64,000 nucleotides of DNA. Source: Ruminobacter sp964520475. Its GTDB lineage: Bacteria > Pseudomonadota > Gammaproteobacteria > Enterobacterales > Succinivibrionaceae. The translations under genes and the position numbers were made by a program. Of this stretch, positions 45,829 to 55,337 are shown piece after piece. Position 1 is the first letter of the stretch; each line of letters opens with the position of its first letter. Under the pieces are notes generated by a model. It ran no database searches, was not told where the DNA came from, and saw nothing but the letters and a program-made list of their open reading frames with translations. The DNA lies in the NCBI GenBank assembly GCA_964520475.1, contig CAZFNS010000006.1:40702-104701 (forward strand), written 5' to 3'.

Positions 45829-46776
45829 CTAGGGGACGAAGCCCCTGGCCCTGAGTATTCCGGCGACGCGCGCGGCGTTGTCCCCGTCCTCCGGATCGAG
45901 GAGCTCGAGCGGGGTGCGCCACCCCCGCAGCCAGGTCATCTGCCTTTTCGCGAGCTGGCAGGTCGCGGTGACCGCGAGTTCCCGCATCCGCCCGAACGAA
46001 ATCTCCCCGCTCAGGTACATCCACATCTGCCGGTAGCCCACGCAGCGGACCGAGGGCAGGTCGGGGGTGAGGTCCCCGCGCCCGTAAAGGGCCCGGACCT
46101 CCCGCTCGAACCCCTTTTCGAGCATCAGGTCGAAGCGGGCGGCGATCCGGGGCTTTAAGCTCCGCCGCGCGGGATCCGGCATCAGCGCGAACTCCGCGAT
46201 CTCCAGCGGGCACCCGGAGGGGCCGTTTTCCCGGATGATGTCCGTCATGCTCCGGCCGCACGTCAGGTAAACCTCGTACGCCCGGCCGATCCTCTGGACG
46301 TCGCGCGCGTCCAGGCGCCGCCACGACCCGGGATCCGCCTCCCGGAGCAGTTCCCGCAGTTTCGGGAGCCCCTCTTCGGCGATAATCTTCCTCACCGCGC
46401 TTCTCGCCTCGGGGGAGGAGTCGGGAAGCGGGGAAAGGCCCTCGGTGACGCTCCGGAAGTACAGCATGGTGCCCCCGGCGAAAATCGGGATCCTGCCCCG
46501 CGCGGCGATTTCGGACGCGAGGCGCAGGGCGTCCCTTCTGAAGGCCGCCGCGCTGTAGGAGTCCCGGGGATCGATGATGTCGATGAGATGGTGGGGCACG
46601 CCCCGCCTTTCGGCCGCGCCGGGCTTGGCGGTGCCGATGTCCATGCCCCGGTAGACCAGGGCGGAATCGGCGCTGACGATCTCGCCGCCGATCCCGAGGG
46701 CGAGCTCCACCGCGAGGGCGCTCTTGCCCGTAGCCGTCGGCCCCATCACGGCTACGGCCCGGGGTTTAGCGCTCAT
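45829..46776 (-). CDS. miaA: tRNA dimethylallyltransferase
   Basis: Adds the isopentenyl group to A37 of UNN-reading tRNAs. 315 residues (E. coli 316). The P-loop MGPTATGKSALA, DSALVYRGMDIGTAKP and GGTMLYFRSVTEGL are typical. It overlaps the end of mutL by 11 bp. Confidence 0.96.
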   Translation of the reverse strand: MSAKPRAVAVMGPTATGKSALAVELALGIGGEIVSADSALVYRGMDIGTAKPGAAERRGVPHHLIDIIDPRDSYSAAAFRRDALRLASEIAARGRIPIFAGGTMLYFRSVTEGLSPLPDSSPEARSAVRKIIAEEGLPKLRELLREADPGSWRRLDARDVQRIGRAYEVYLTCGRSMTDIIRENGPSGCPLEIAEFALMPDPARRSLKPRIAARFDLMLEKGFEREVRALYGRGDLTPDLPSVRCVGYRQMWMYLSGEISFGRMRELAVTATCQLAKRQMTWLRGWRTPLELLDPEDGDNAARVAGILRARGFVP

Positions 46777-48667
46777 TTTGCCCGAGCCCGTCCAGATACG
46801 GCGCCAGATCGATTTCCGCGCTGTCCCCGGGCAGCTTTTCCGCGAAAAAGCCTTCTTCGGCGACGGCGCCCGCGAGCCTTTCGGCCATCTCGCGGCTGAA
46901 GCTTCCCGGAACCGTCTGCTCGAAGACGTCGCCGGCCAGCAGGGCGAAGGCCTCCCTGGTCCCCGAGTCCCCGGTCACGCGCGCGAGCAGCCGGCGCACC
47001 GCGCCGGCGATATTCATGCCCCGGATGAGAGCCGGGACGCCGGCGACGGTCAGGACGTCCCCCCGGCGGGACACGGCGAAACCCAGGCCGCTCAGGACCG
47101 CGGTTTTGCCCGGATCGAGGCCCTCCTCGCGGAACTCGAACGGCGCCAGGAGCTCCGCGGTGCGCGTGAGGGCGTCCATGCGGGCTTCCGCCTCGTCCAG
47201 GAAAAGCCGCCGCGCGAGCGCCCGGAGCCGGACGACCAGGAGCTTGTCCCGGCCGTACACCACGGCCGTCCTCCCCCCGTCCGCGAGGAGCGCGACCCGG
47301 AAGAGCGGCCGGTCCCCGGCGGGCGGGCGGAGCCAGCAGGGCGCGAACCCGCACGCCGCGAACGCCGGCTCCCCGGCGGGAACCGCGTCTCCCCGGTCCC
47401 CGCCCCCGGGCGCGGGGGGCTCCGCCTCCGCGCCGAACATTTTTTCCATGGCCTCGGGGGACCACCCGGCGCGGCCGCGGGGGAAGGCGCCGCCCGCGAA
47501 GGGCGGCTGCGAGTAGCCGAACATCCCGCGGTAGCCGGGAGCCGCCGCGCCGGGGAACTCGCGCCGGGGGGCCGTTTCCGCGGGCGCGTCCGGGCCGCCG
47601 TTTCCGAACAGCCCGGCCGGGCCCCCGCCGTAGCGGTGGCTCTGCCGCGGCCGGGCGGTTTCCTCCATGGTTTCGGGAATGAGCGCGGACGCGTTCCCGA
47701 GCGCGTTCATGACCGCCGTCTGGATGAAATCGTGCACCCTTCTGGGCTCCCGGAACCTGACCTCGGCTTTCTGGGGATGGACGTTCACGTCCACGTCCGG
47801 CCGGGGCATTTCCAGGAAAAACACGTACGGGACCTCGCCCTTCGCGCCGGAAGTCAGCTCGTAAGCCTCGCGGATCGCGTGGATGACCACCCGGTCGCGG
47901 ACGGCCCGCCCGTTCACGAAAAAATACTGCGCGGGCCGCGACCCGGCCTTCGCCGCGACGTACCCCCGGAGAGCCAGCCCCGGCTCGCTCCGCTCCACCT
48001 TCAGCAGTTCCCCGGCGGCGGCGCGCCCGAAGACCTTTTCCAGCCTCCTGAGCTCCCCGTCCCCGGCGCGCAGGTCGTGGACGACCTTGCCGTTGTGCCT
48101 CAGCTCGAAGGACACGTCGGGCCGGCTGACCGCGATCCTTTTGAAGATCTCCTCGATCTGGGCGAATTCGGTTTTCTCGCTTTTGAGGAAGCGCCGCCGC
48201 GCCGGCGTGTTGAAAAAGATGTCGAGGACTTCGACGGTGGTGCCGTCGGGATGGGCGGCGGGGGCGATCGCCGGCTCCTGCTCCGCCCCTTCGGTCTCCG
48301 CCGCGAAGGCGGTCTCCTGGCCGCGGGGCTTGGAGGTCAGGGTGAGCCGCGACACCGCGGCGACCGAGGCGAGGGCCTCGCCCCGGAAACCCATGCTGGT
48401 CAGGGTGTCGAGGTCGGAGATTTCGGAGAGCTTGGAGGTAGCGTGCCGCCGCAGGGCGAGGCCGAGCTCCTCCCGCGGGATGCCGCGGCCGTCGTCCCTG
48501 ACCGTAATCCTTTTGAGGCCGCCGGCCAGGATGTCAACGAGGATCGACGACGCGCCGGCGTCGAGGGAGTTTTCCATCAGTTCCTTCACCGCCGCGGCGG
48601 GCCTTTCGACCACCTCGCCGGCCGCGATCTGGTTGGCCACCAGCGGGGACAGCACGCGTATGCCCAT
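46766..48667 (-). CDS. mutL: DNA mismatch repair protein MutL
   Basis: 633 residues (E. coli 615). The N-terminal GHKL ATPase has MENSLDAGAS, VRDDGRGIP and GFRGEALASVAAVS. A long Pro/Gly/Ala-rich linker follows, then a C-terminal dimerisation domain. I do not see the DQHA(X)2E(X)4E endonuclease motif, as expected where MutH-type repair is used. Its ATG shares a base with the amiB stop (TAATG), so they are coupled. Confidence 0.96.
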   Translation of the reverse strand: MGIRVLSPLVANQIAAGEVVERPAAAVKELMENSLDAGASSILVDILAGGLKRITVRDDGRGIPREELGLALRRHATSKLSEISDLDTLTSMGFRGEALASVAAVSRLTLTSKPRGQETAFAAETEGAEQEPAIAPAAHPDGTTVEVLDIFFNTPARRRFLKSEKTEFAQIEEIFKRIAVSRPDVSFELRHNGKVVHDLRAGDGELRRLEKVFGRAAAGELLKVERSEPGLALRGYVAAKAGSRPAQYFFVNGRAVRDRVVIHAIREAYELTSGAKGEVPYVFFLEMPRPDVDVNVHPQKAEVRFREPRRVHDFIQTAVMNALGNASALIPETMEETARPRQSHRYGGGPAGLFGNGGPDAPAETAPRREFPGAAAPGYRGMFGYSQPPFAGGAFPRGRAGWSPEAMEKMFGAEAEPPAPGGGDRGDAVPAGEPAFAACGFAPCWLRPPAGDRPLFRVALLADGGRTAVVYGRDKLLVVRLRALARRLFLDEAEARMDALTRTAELLAPFEFREEGLDPGKTAVLSGLGFAVSRRGDVLTVAGVPALIRGMNIAGAVRRLLARVTGDSGTREAFALLAGDVFEQTVPGSFSREMAERLAGAVAEEGFFAEKLPGDSAEIDLAPYLDGLGQNER

Positions 48668-50307
48668 TACCTGATCCTCAGTTTCTGGCCGACGTTGACC
48701 TGGCCGGACTTGAGGCCGTTGAGCTTCTTCAGGCCGGCGACGGTGACGCCGTGCCGGCGCGCGATCACGGTCAGGTTATCGCCTTTTCTGACCGTGTAGT
48801 ACAGGCTCCCGGACGACGACCCGGCCTTGCCGGAGCTCTGCGCCCCGCCCTGGGCGCCCCCGTTCAGGCACACGCTCGGGTTCGCCTCCACGAAGTCCCG
48901 CACGCCCTGGTAGATGGCGTAGGCGACGCGCCGGCGGTACTTGTCCGAGCGGAGGAGCTTTTCCTCGTCGGGATTGGAGATGTAGCCCGTCTCGATCAGC
49001 AGCGACGGGATGTCCGGAGCCTTGAGCACCGCCAGGGAGCGGCTTATCGGCGTCCTCTTGTGCAGCCGGGTGATCATCTTAAGCCTGGTGAGCAGTTTGT
49101 TGGCCAGCTCGAAGCCGTAGTTCATCGACGAGCTGGAAGCCAGATCCACCACGAAGGAGCAGTCCTTGAGGTACTTGTTCTCGCCGCACATGTGGTTGAT
49201 GGCGTCGCCCGCCCCGCCGATGAGCCTGGTCTGATCCCTCGCGTTGATCTTGTCGTTCTCCCGGTCCGCCCGGTCCTTCGACAGCACCAGCACCGAGGCG
49301 CCCCGGGCCTTGCGGTTCTGCGCGCTGTCGGCGTGGATCGAGATGAGCATGTCAGCCTTCTTCGCCCGGGCGATCTTCGATCGCTCGCCGAGCTCGATGA
49401 AGCGGTCCGTGCTCCGCGTCAGGTACCCGGTCAGGAATTTGTCGCCGTTCAGGTACTCAACCATGAACTTTGAGATCCCGAGGGTGACGTTTTTCTCGTA
49501 GAGGCCGCTCTTGCCCACCGCGCCCGGATCCTTGCCGCCGTGCCCGGGGTCAACCACCACGATGCAGGTGTTCTGGTTTTTCCGCGTCTGCCGCGACGGC
49601 TTGGGCGGCTCGGGGTTCGACAGGATCTGCTCGACGCTTTTCGCGGGCTCGTCCGAGGCGTCCGCGTCGCTTTCCTCGTTGAGGGTCTCGAAGAGCGCGG
49701 CCTCGAGCGCCTCGTTGTCGCTCTTTATCTTGCTGTCCTGCGCGTCCGCGGGCTTCGCCGGCGCGGGCTTGGCCGGGGCGGGCTTCGCCGGGGCCGCTTT
49801 CCCGCCGGATCCGCCTTTGGCGGCCGGCGCGGGCTTCGCCGGGGCGGCGGGCTTGGCGGGCCGGGCCGCGGGAGCGGCCGCCTTCGGCGCGGCGTTGTGC
49901 GGGAACTCGATGATGATGTTGTAGCTGCGGCCCGCGCCCTTATACGTGTTGAAGATGGGCGAGGTGGTTTTCTTCAGCCCGAAGACGTAAAAAATCTCCT
50001 TTTTCCCCGACCCCCGCTTCACCGAATTGAGGATGCTGCTCCTCGTGATGGTGGCCATGCCGTATTTTTTCGCGGGGTTGTCGATGTCCGTGATGCGCAC
50101 GGTGTACTCGAGCCCGCCGGCGGACGCCCGGTAGGTGTACCGGGGCTGCTCCGAGGTTTCTATCACGATCCGGGTGTAGTCCTTCGTCTGGAACGCCTTG
50201 ATGCCCATGATCTCGTTGGCCGCGGCGGAAGAAAAGGCCAGCAGGTGCAGCGCCAGCGCGGCGAAAAAGAAACTTACTGCTGAAAAAAGACTGAGCGGCT
50301 TAAACAT
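48667..50307 (-). CDS. amiB: N-acetylmuramoyl-L-alanine amidase (AmiB/C type) with LysM
   Basis: A periplasmic amidase that splits septal peptidoglycan. The ATG at 50307 begins MFKPLSLF and gives a good signal peptide and 546 residues; an ATG at 50340 adds 11 residues. Order: AMIN domain, a Lys/Pro/Ala-repeat linker, amidase_3 domain, C-terminal LysM (YYTVRKGDNLTVIARRHGVT). Zinc-site motifs are DPGHGGKDPG, YEKN and SIHADS; the catalytic Glu is in IETGYISN. The low-complexity linker makes it longer than E. coli AmiB (445). Confidence 0.93.
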   Translation of the reverse strand: MFKPLSLFSAVSFFFAALALHLLAFSSAAANEIMGIKAFQTKDYTRIVIETSEQPRYTYRASAGGLEYTVRITDIDNPAKKYGMATITRSSILNSVKRGSGKKEIFYVFGLKKTTSPIFNTYKGAGRSYNIIIEFPHNAAPKAAAPAARPAKPAAPAKPAPAAKGGSGGKAAPAKPAPAKPAPAKPADAQDSKIKSDNEALEAALFETLNEESDADASDEPAKSVEQILSNPEPPKPSRQTRKNQNTCIVVVDPGHGGKDPGAVGKSGLYEKNVTLGISKFMVEYLNGDKFLTGYLTRSTDRFIELGERSKIARAKKADMLISIHADSAQNRKARGASVLVLSKDRADRENDKINARDQTRLIGGAGDAINHMCGENKYLKDCSFVVDLASSSSMNYGFELANKLLTRLKMITRLHKRTPISRSLAVLKAPDIPSLLIETGYISNPDEEKLLRSDKYRRRVAYAIYQGVRDFVEANPSVCLNGGAQGGAQSSGKAGSSSGSLYYTVRKGDNLTVIARRHGVTVAGLKKLNGLKSGQVNVGQKLRIR

Positions 50308-50379
50308 GGCGGGCAATCGTTCCGGATATACGGGGATCATTTCGGTTTAACAGTTTATACCACAATCGGAAGGCGTTCC

Positions 50380-50862
50380 TCAACTTATTTGCGGGTTTTC
50401 GGGGAGGGCCAGGCGGGCGACGGCGGCGTTCCCCCGGGCGGTTTCGCCCGCGACGGCGGCGCGCCTGCCCGCGCCGGCGAAATCGATCCGCACGGCGACG
50501 TCCGGCCCCGGGAGGATCCCCTCCCCCCGGGACGGCCATTCGACGAGGCGCACCGAATTTTCCGTGAAATAATCCCGGATGCCCATTGTCTCGAGTTCCT
50601 CGGGATCGTTCACCCGGTAGAGATCGAAATGGTAAACCCGCAGATCCCCGGCCCGGTACTCCTCGACCAGGGTGTACGTGGGGCTTTTCACTATCCCCGC
50701 GTAGCCCCGGCCGCGCAGAAAGCCGCGCGTGAGCGTGGTCTTGCCGGCCCCGAGATCCCCCGTCAGGAACACGGTGGTGCCGGGGAGGCAGACCGCGCCG
50801 AGCGCGGCCCCGAGCCGCTCGGTCCCGGCCTCGTCCGGGAGGATGAAGATTTTCCGCGCCAT
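50380..50862 (-). CDS. tsaE: tRNA threonylcarbamoyladenosine biosynthesis ATPase TsaE
   Basis: 160 residues from the ATG at 50862 (E. coli 153). The P-loop GDLGAGKTTLTRGFLRG and KSPTYTLVEEY with YHFDLYR are diagnostic. It works with TsaB and TsaD to make t6A37 on ANN-reading tRNAs. It lies between nnr and amiB, as in E. coli, 17 bp after nnr. Confidence 0.95.
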   Translation of the reverse strand: MARKIFILPDEAGTERLGAALGAVCLPGTTVFLTGDLGAGKTTLTRGFLRGRGYAGIVKSPTYTLVEEYRAGDLRVYHFDLYRVNDPEELETMGIRDYFTENSVRLVEWPSRGEGILPGPDVAVRIDFAGAGRRAAVAGETARGNAAVARLALPENPQIS

Positions 50863-50879
50863 GTCTCCGTCCCGCTCCG

Positions 50880-52460
50880 CTATTCCCCGGCCGGATCGCC
50901 GGTCAGGCCGTTGACCAGGGCCCGCACGCGCGGCAGCAGATCCGTCGCGCACATGCCGACGTTCCCGCCCCGGCGGGCCTCGGCCCGGCCGGCCTCGCCG
51001 TGGATCAGCACGCCGGCGGCCGCCGCCCGCAAAAGACCCGCTCCCTGCGCGGCGAGTCCCGCTATGATCCCCGCGAGGAGATCCCCCATGCCGCCGCTCG
51101 CCATGCCCGAGCAGCCCGTCGCCGTGACCAGGACGTTCCCGGACGGCTCGGCGATCACCGTCGCGGCCGACTTCAGCACGCACACGGCCCGGTATTTCCG
51201 GGCCAGGCGCAGCGCCGTGCCCGCCATGTCGCCCTCGACCTCCGCGACGGAACACCCGGCGAGACGGGCCGCCTCCCCCGCGTGCGGGGTGAGCGCCGCG
51301 CCCGCGGGATGATCGAGCCCGCCCCGCGCGGCGAGATGATACAGCGCGTCGGCGTCTATGACGACGGGTTTCCCCGCCGCGAGGCACTCCCCGAAGATCC
51401 GGGCGCCCCGCTCGTCCCGGCCCAGCCCCGGCCCGACCAGAATCGCGTCCGCCCGCGCGGCGGGGTCCGCGAGGGCGTCCGCGCCGGCCGTCATGACGTT
51501 CGGGAGGAAGACGTTGAAGACCGCGGTCTCGCCCGAAAGGGGCGCGGCCGTCACCAGCCCCGCCCCGGCCCGGACGGCCCCGGCCGCCGCGATGACGAGC
51601 GCCCCCGTCATGCCGGCGCTCCCGCCCGCGAGCAGGACCCGGCCGGCCGACCCCTTGTGGGCGCACGCGTCCCGGCGCGGGAGCAGGGGTTTGACGTTGG
51701 AATAGCCGATGAGGGTGAGTTTCATGTCCCGCGCCGCGCGGATCTCCCGGAGACGGTCCGCCATCCCCGGGAGCGAGCCCCCGGCCGTCTCCGCGGCGCC
51801 GCAGTAGGACCGGGCGCGGCCGAGGAGCGTGCCGGGCTTGTGCGTGAACACGGTGTAGGTGCGGTCGGCCCGCACGCACTCCGGCGCGGCCGGCATGCCC
51901 GTGTCCGCGTTGAGGAGCGACGGCACGTCCACGCTGAGGACCAGGCAGCCCCGGGAACTCCGGAATTCGTTTATCAGGCGCGCGGCCGCGCGGACCTTGA
52001 GGGCGGACGGGCTGTCGCCCGCCCGCGCGGCCCCGATCCCCAGGATGGCGTCGACGATGACGGTTCCCCTCGCCGCGAGGCCGTCCAGCGCGGCCGGATC
52101 CGTCAGTTCCGGCACGCCCGCCGCCAGGCAGTTCGCGCGGGCGAGATTCGCGTCGATGCCCGGCTTCTGGGGGAGCACCGCGAAGACATGGACGTCGCGG
52201 TAGCCGTCGGCCGCGAACAGCGCGGCGATCTCGTACCCGTCCCCGCCGTTGTTGCCGCTGCCCGCGAACACGACGATCCGGGTCTTCCGGTCCAGATTGA
52301 GTTTGCGCATCCCGGCGTACACGGCCCCGGCGGCGTGCCGCATCAGCCGGTAGCCCCCGTCCCCGAGGTAAGCCCGTTCGAGCTCCCGGGTCTGGGCGGT
52401 GTCGAGAACGGTCTGGGCGAGGGGATCCGTGTACAGATCCCCGGCGGCGCAGTCGGTCAT
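50880..52460 (-). CDS. nnr: Bifunctional NAD(P)H-hydrate epimerase/dehydratase
   Basis: Repairs hydrated NAD(P)H. The ATG at 52460 (GGGAGA upstream) gives 526 residues (E. coli YjeF/Nnr 515). The N-terminal epimerase has GSGNNGGDGYEIA; the C-terminal ribokinase-like dehydratase has GSAGRVLLAGGSAGMTGA and GSGDVL-like SGGMGDLLAGIIAGL. First gene of the nnr-tsaE-amiB-mutL-miaA series. A terminator-like leader lies just upstream. Confidence 0.95.
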   Translation of the reverse strand: MTDCAAGDLYTDPLAQTVLDTAQTRELERAYLGDGGYRLMRHAAGAVYAGMRKLNLDRKTRIVVFAGSGNNGGDGYEIAALFAADGYRDVHVFAVLPQKPGIDANLARANCLAAGVPELTDPAALDGLAARGTVIVDAILGIGAARAGDSPSALKVRAAARLINEFRSSRGCLVLSVDVPSLLNADTGMPAAPECVRADRTYTVFTHKPGTLLGRARSYCGAAETAGGSLPGMADRLREIRAARDMKLTLIGYSNVKPLLPRRDACAHKGSAGRVLLAGGSAGMTGALVIAAAGAVRAGAGLVTAAPLSGETAVFNVFLPNVMTAGADALADPAARADAILVGPGLGRDERGARIFGECLAAGKPVVIDADALYHLAARGGLDHPAGAALTPHAGEAARLAGCSVAEVEGDMAGTALRLARKYRAVCVLKSAATVIAEPSGNVLVTATGCSGMASGGMGDLLAGIIAGLAAQGAGLLRAAAAGVLIHGEAGRAEARRGGNVGMCATDLLPRVRALVNGLTGDPAGE

Positions 52461-52486
52461 AGGCGTGTCTCCCGTCGCGAATGAGC

Positions 52487-52535
52487 AAAAAAACCGGCGG
52501 AGCCGGACCGGAAGCCCCGCCGGCGCGGGGCTTCC
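52487..52535 (-). terminator. Terminator or attenuator in the nnr leader
   Basis: On the minus strand a perfect 11-bp hairpin (52535-52525 with 52520-52510) is followed by a second short hairpin CCGGC/GCCGG and seven Ts, ending about 27 bases before the nnr ATG. A TATAAT lies at 52548-52543, so a short transcript would start and stop within about 60 nt. Confidence 0.65.
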
Positions 52536-52707
52536 CGCCGTTATTATATCAGCACGGCGGCGCCGCCGAGGAAAAATAATTTTCCGGCCCGCCCGGCAAA
52601 TTTTGTCCAAACTCACATCAGGCGACACCGAAAATACAAAATCCTTATATCGCTTTCCCCGCTGTATTATCATTAATGAACGCGTGACGGTTACAATGGA
52701 GATAAAT

Positions 52708-53505
52708 ATGCAAGTTTTAGGCGTTGATATAGGAGGCTCCGGCATCAAGGGAGCCCTGGTTGACACTGACAAAGGCGAAATGATCAGTGAAAGGATCCGG
52801 ATCGAGACCCCGAAGCCGGCCACTCCCGAGGCGGTGGCCGCGACTCTCAAGGAGCTCACCAGCCGGTTCGGCTACACCGGCCCGGTGGGCTGCGGTTTCC
52901 CCGCCACGGTGCACCACGGCGTGGCCTTCACCGCCGCCAACATCGACAGCTCATGGATAAACACCCCGGTTGAGAAGCTGTTTTCCGGCACGACCGGCTC
53001 CAGCTGCTACGTGCTCAACGACGCCGACGCCGCCGGCATCGCGGAAGTCAAGTTCGGCGCCGGCCGCGACTTTTCCGGGGTAATCCTCATGGTCACCATC
53101 GGCACGGGCCTCGGATCGGCCATTTTCGTGAACGGCCACCTGCTGCCCAACACCGAGCTCGGCCATCTGATCCTGAACGACAGCGTCGCCGAGCACTACT
53201 GCTCGGATCTCGCCCGGCAGAAGAACGAGCTTTCCTGGAAAAAATGGGGCAAGCGCTTCAACAAGTACCTGCGCCGCGTGGAGTTCCTGTTCAACCCGGA
53301 TCTCATCATCCTCGGCGGCGGGGCTTCCAAGAGCTTCGACAAATTCGCCGAGAAGATCGACGTGCGGGCCAAGGTCATTCCGGCCGTCACCCTGAACACC
53401 GCCGGCATCATCGGCGCGGCCATGTACGCCGCGCAGAAGGTGGAAGCGGGCGTCCAGCCCAATCTGAACCCGCCGATCCCGGCCCCGGACAAAAAAGCGG
53501 ACTGA
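52708..53505 (+). CDS. ppgK: ROK-family glucokinase of the polyphosphate type (PPGK)
   Basis: Phosphorylates glucose with polyphosphate and/or ATP. The ATG at 52708 uses GGAG 6 bases upstream and gives 265 residues, the usual PPGK length. DIGGSGIKGALVD is the phosphate-binding loop; LNDADAAGIAE holds the catalytic Asp, and TIGTGLGSAIFVNGHLLPNTELGHL is typical of PPGK. It lacks the zinc-binding Cys cluster of many other ROK proteins. Substrate preference cannot be settled by eye. A TATTAT (52665-52670) may be its -10. Confidence 0.82.
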   Translation: MQVLGVDIGGSGIKGALVDTDKGEMISERIRIETPKPATPEAVAATLKELTSRFGYTGPVGCGFPATVHHGVAFTAANIDSSWINTPVEKLFSGTTGSSCYVLNDADAAGIAEVKFGAGRDFSGVILMVTIGTGLGSAIFVNGHLLPNTELGHLILNDSVAEHYCSDLARQKNELSWKKWGKRFNKYLRRVEFLFNPDLIILGGGASKSFDKFAEKIDVRAKVIPAVTLNTAGIIGAAMYAAQKVEAGVQPNLNPPIPAPDKKAD

Positions 53506-53548
53506 TCCGCCGCGGCCGCGCCGCTCCGGGCTTTGTCCTTAAATTAAA

Positions 53549-53583
53549 ACGCCGTCCCGGCAGCGGGGCGGCGTTCGCTTTTT
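53549..53583. terminator. Bidirectional terminator between ppgK and recJ
   Basis: An inverted repeat ACGCCGTCCCG/CGGGGCGGCGT between convergent genes, A-rich before it and TTCGCTTTTT after it. Confidence 0.75.
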
Positions 53584-53621
53584 CCGCGGCGGATCCGCAA
53601 AAAGATCCGCGGCAGGCGCGG

Positions 53622-55337
53622 TCAGGCCGGCTCCATGCCCCGCACGATGATCTTGAGGGGCGAGTCGGCGCTGTTTTTCGCCATGTCGAAGCAGTACACG
53701 GCCCGCACGCGCGTCACGGCGAAATCCGGCCACCTCGCGGTGTCGCAGTTGTAGTAGATGCCGGAAACGATCCTGCCGTCGTCGAGCTGCAGTTTCACGT
53801 TCAGGTGCTTCCCGGCCACGACGAACTGCCCGGCCAGCCGGAACACCCCGTCGAAAAGCGGCGGCGCGAATTCGGCTCCCCAGGGCTGATCGAAAACCAG
53901 GGCCCGGGCGAAATCCGGGACGAAATACCCGCTCGGTAGCTCCCCGTCCGTGACCGTCGCCTCCTCGGTCTTCGCGGCGGCGAAGCGCCCGCAGTCGAGA
54001 ATGAACATTTCCCGGAACCGCGCCAGCTCCCCTCTCCTGATCGTCAGTCCCGCCGCGCCCCGGTGCCCGCCGAAGGCCGCGAATATCTCCGGGGCGGCCC
54101 CGCTTATCCTGCGCAGGGCCTCGCAGACGTTGTACCCCGCGGTGCCCCGCACGGATCCCACCAGCAGATCCGGATCCGGGCCGTCGGCGAGGATTACGGC
54201 GGACACGCCCGTCCGGTCCCTGATTTTGGCGGCCGCGACGCCCATGACCCCGGGGTTGAACGAGGAATTGTACAGCACCAGCGCCGCCGGCAGTCCCTCC
54301 GGGTATTCCAGGCGGATCTGGGTTCCGGCCGTCTCCATCATGGCCGTCTCGACCGTGCGGCGCTCCGCGTTGAAGCCCTGCAGGAGGGCGGCGGCGGCTT
54401 TGGCGTCGTCCGGGTTTTCCTCGAGCAGGCACCTGACCCCGAAGCTCATGTCCGCCATCCGCCCGGCCGCGTTGATGCGGGGGCAGAGGGAATAAACGAT
54501 GTCCGAGACCTTGAAGTGCTGGGGGCTGAGGCCGCACGACCTGATGAGCTCGACGAGCCCCGGGGTGGTCAGCCCGTTCCGGACGAGCTTTATGCCGTAA
54601 TCCGTCATGAGCCGGTTGTTGTAGTCCATGGGAACCATGTCGGCCACGGTCCCGAGCGCCACGAAGTCGAGGTACCGGCTCATGTTCGGGGCGGCGGCGC
54701 CCCGGGCGGCGAAATAGCCTCTTCTGTCCAGCTCGTTCCGCAGGCCCGCGGCGACGTAGAAGAACACCCCCACCCCGGCGAGGTTCTTCGAGGGGAACGG
54801 GCAGCCGGGCCGGAGGGGGTTGACGACCGCCAGGGCGTCCGGCAGCTCGGGTCCGGGGATATGGTGGTCGGTGACGATGACCCTGATGCCGAGACTCGCC
54901 GCGAAGGCCACGGCGTCGAGCGCCGCGATCCCGTTGTCCACGGTCACGATGAGGCCGACCCCGCGCTCGCTCGCCCTGAGCACGATCCCCCGGTTGATGC
55001 CGTAGCCCTCGTCGCGCCGGCTGGGGATCTCGAAGCAGACGTTCCCGTAGCCGATGTCCCGGAAAAACCTGAGGGCCAGGGCGGTGGCGGTCGCCCCGTC
55101 GGCGTCGTAATCGCCCGCGATCATGATGAGGCCGCCGCTCATGACGGCGTCGGCGAGCAGCGCGGCCGCGGCGTCCAGGTCCAGCAGGTTCGGGGGCAGG
55201 ATGTTCTTCAGATCATACACGGCCTCGGCCGGGGAATTCACTCCCCGGCTCCGGAGAATTCTGGTGAGCACCGGATCGAGATTCCAGTCCGGCGCGTCCT
55301 CGGGGCCGTTTCCGGCCGTCCTGCGCACGATTTTCAT
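53622..55337 (-). CDS. recJ: Single-stranded-DNA-specific exonuclease RecJ
   Basis: A 5'-3' exonuclease of recombination and mismatch repair. The ATG at 55337 (GAAGAG upstream) gives 571 residues (E. coli 577). DHH-family motifs are GDYDADGAT, VDNG and VTDHH; RINAAGRM and the C-terminal GGHRGAAGLTI (DHHA1 domain) follow. Confidence 0.95.
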   Translation of the reverse strand: MKIVRRTAGNGPEDAPDWNLDPVLTRILRSRGVNSPAEAVYDLKNILPPNLLDLDAAAALLADAVMSGGLIMIAGDYDADGATATALALRFFRDIGYGNVCFEIPSRRDEGYGINRGIVLRASERGVGLIVTVDNGIAALDAVAFAASLGIRVIVTDHHIPGPELPDALAVVNPLRPGCPFPSKNLAGVGVFFYVAAGLRNELDRRGYFAARGAAAPNMSRYLDFVALGTVADMVPMDYNNRLMTDYGIKLVRNGLTTPGLVELIRSCGLSPQHFKVSDIVYSLCPRINAAGRMADMSFGVRCLLEENPDDAKAAAALLQGFNAERRTVETAMMETAGTQIRLEYPEGLPAALVLYNSSFNPGVMGVAAAKIRDRTGVSAVILADGPDPDLLVGSVRGTAGYNVCEALRRISGAAPEIFAAFGGHRGAAGLTIRRGELARFREMFILDCGRFAAAKTEEATVTDGELPSGYFVPDFARALVFDQPWGAEFAPPLFDGVFRLAGQFVVAGKHLNVKLQLDDGRIVSGIYYNCDTARWPDFAVTRVRAVYCFDMAKNSADSPLKIIVRGMEPA

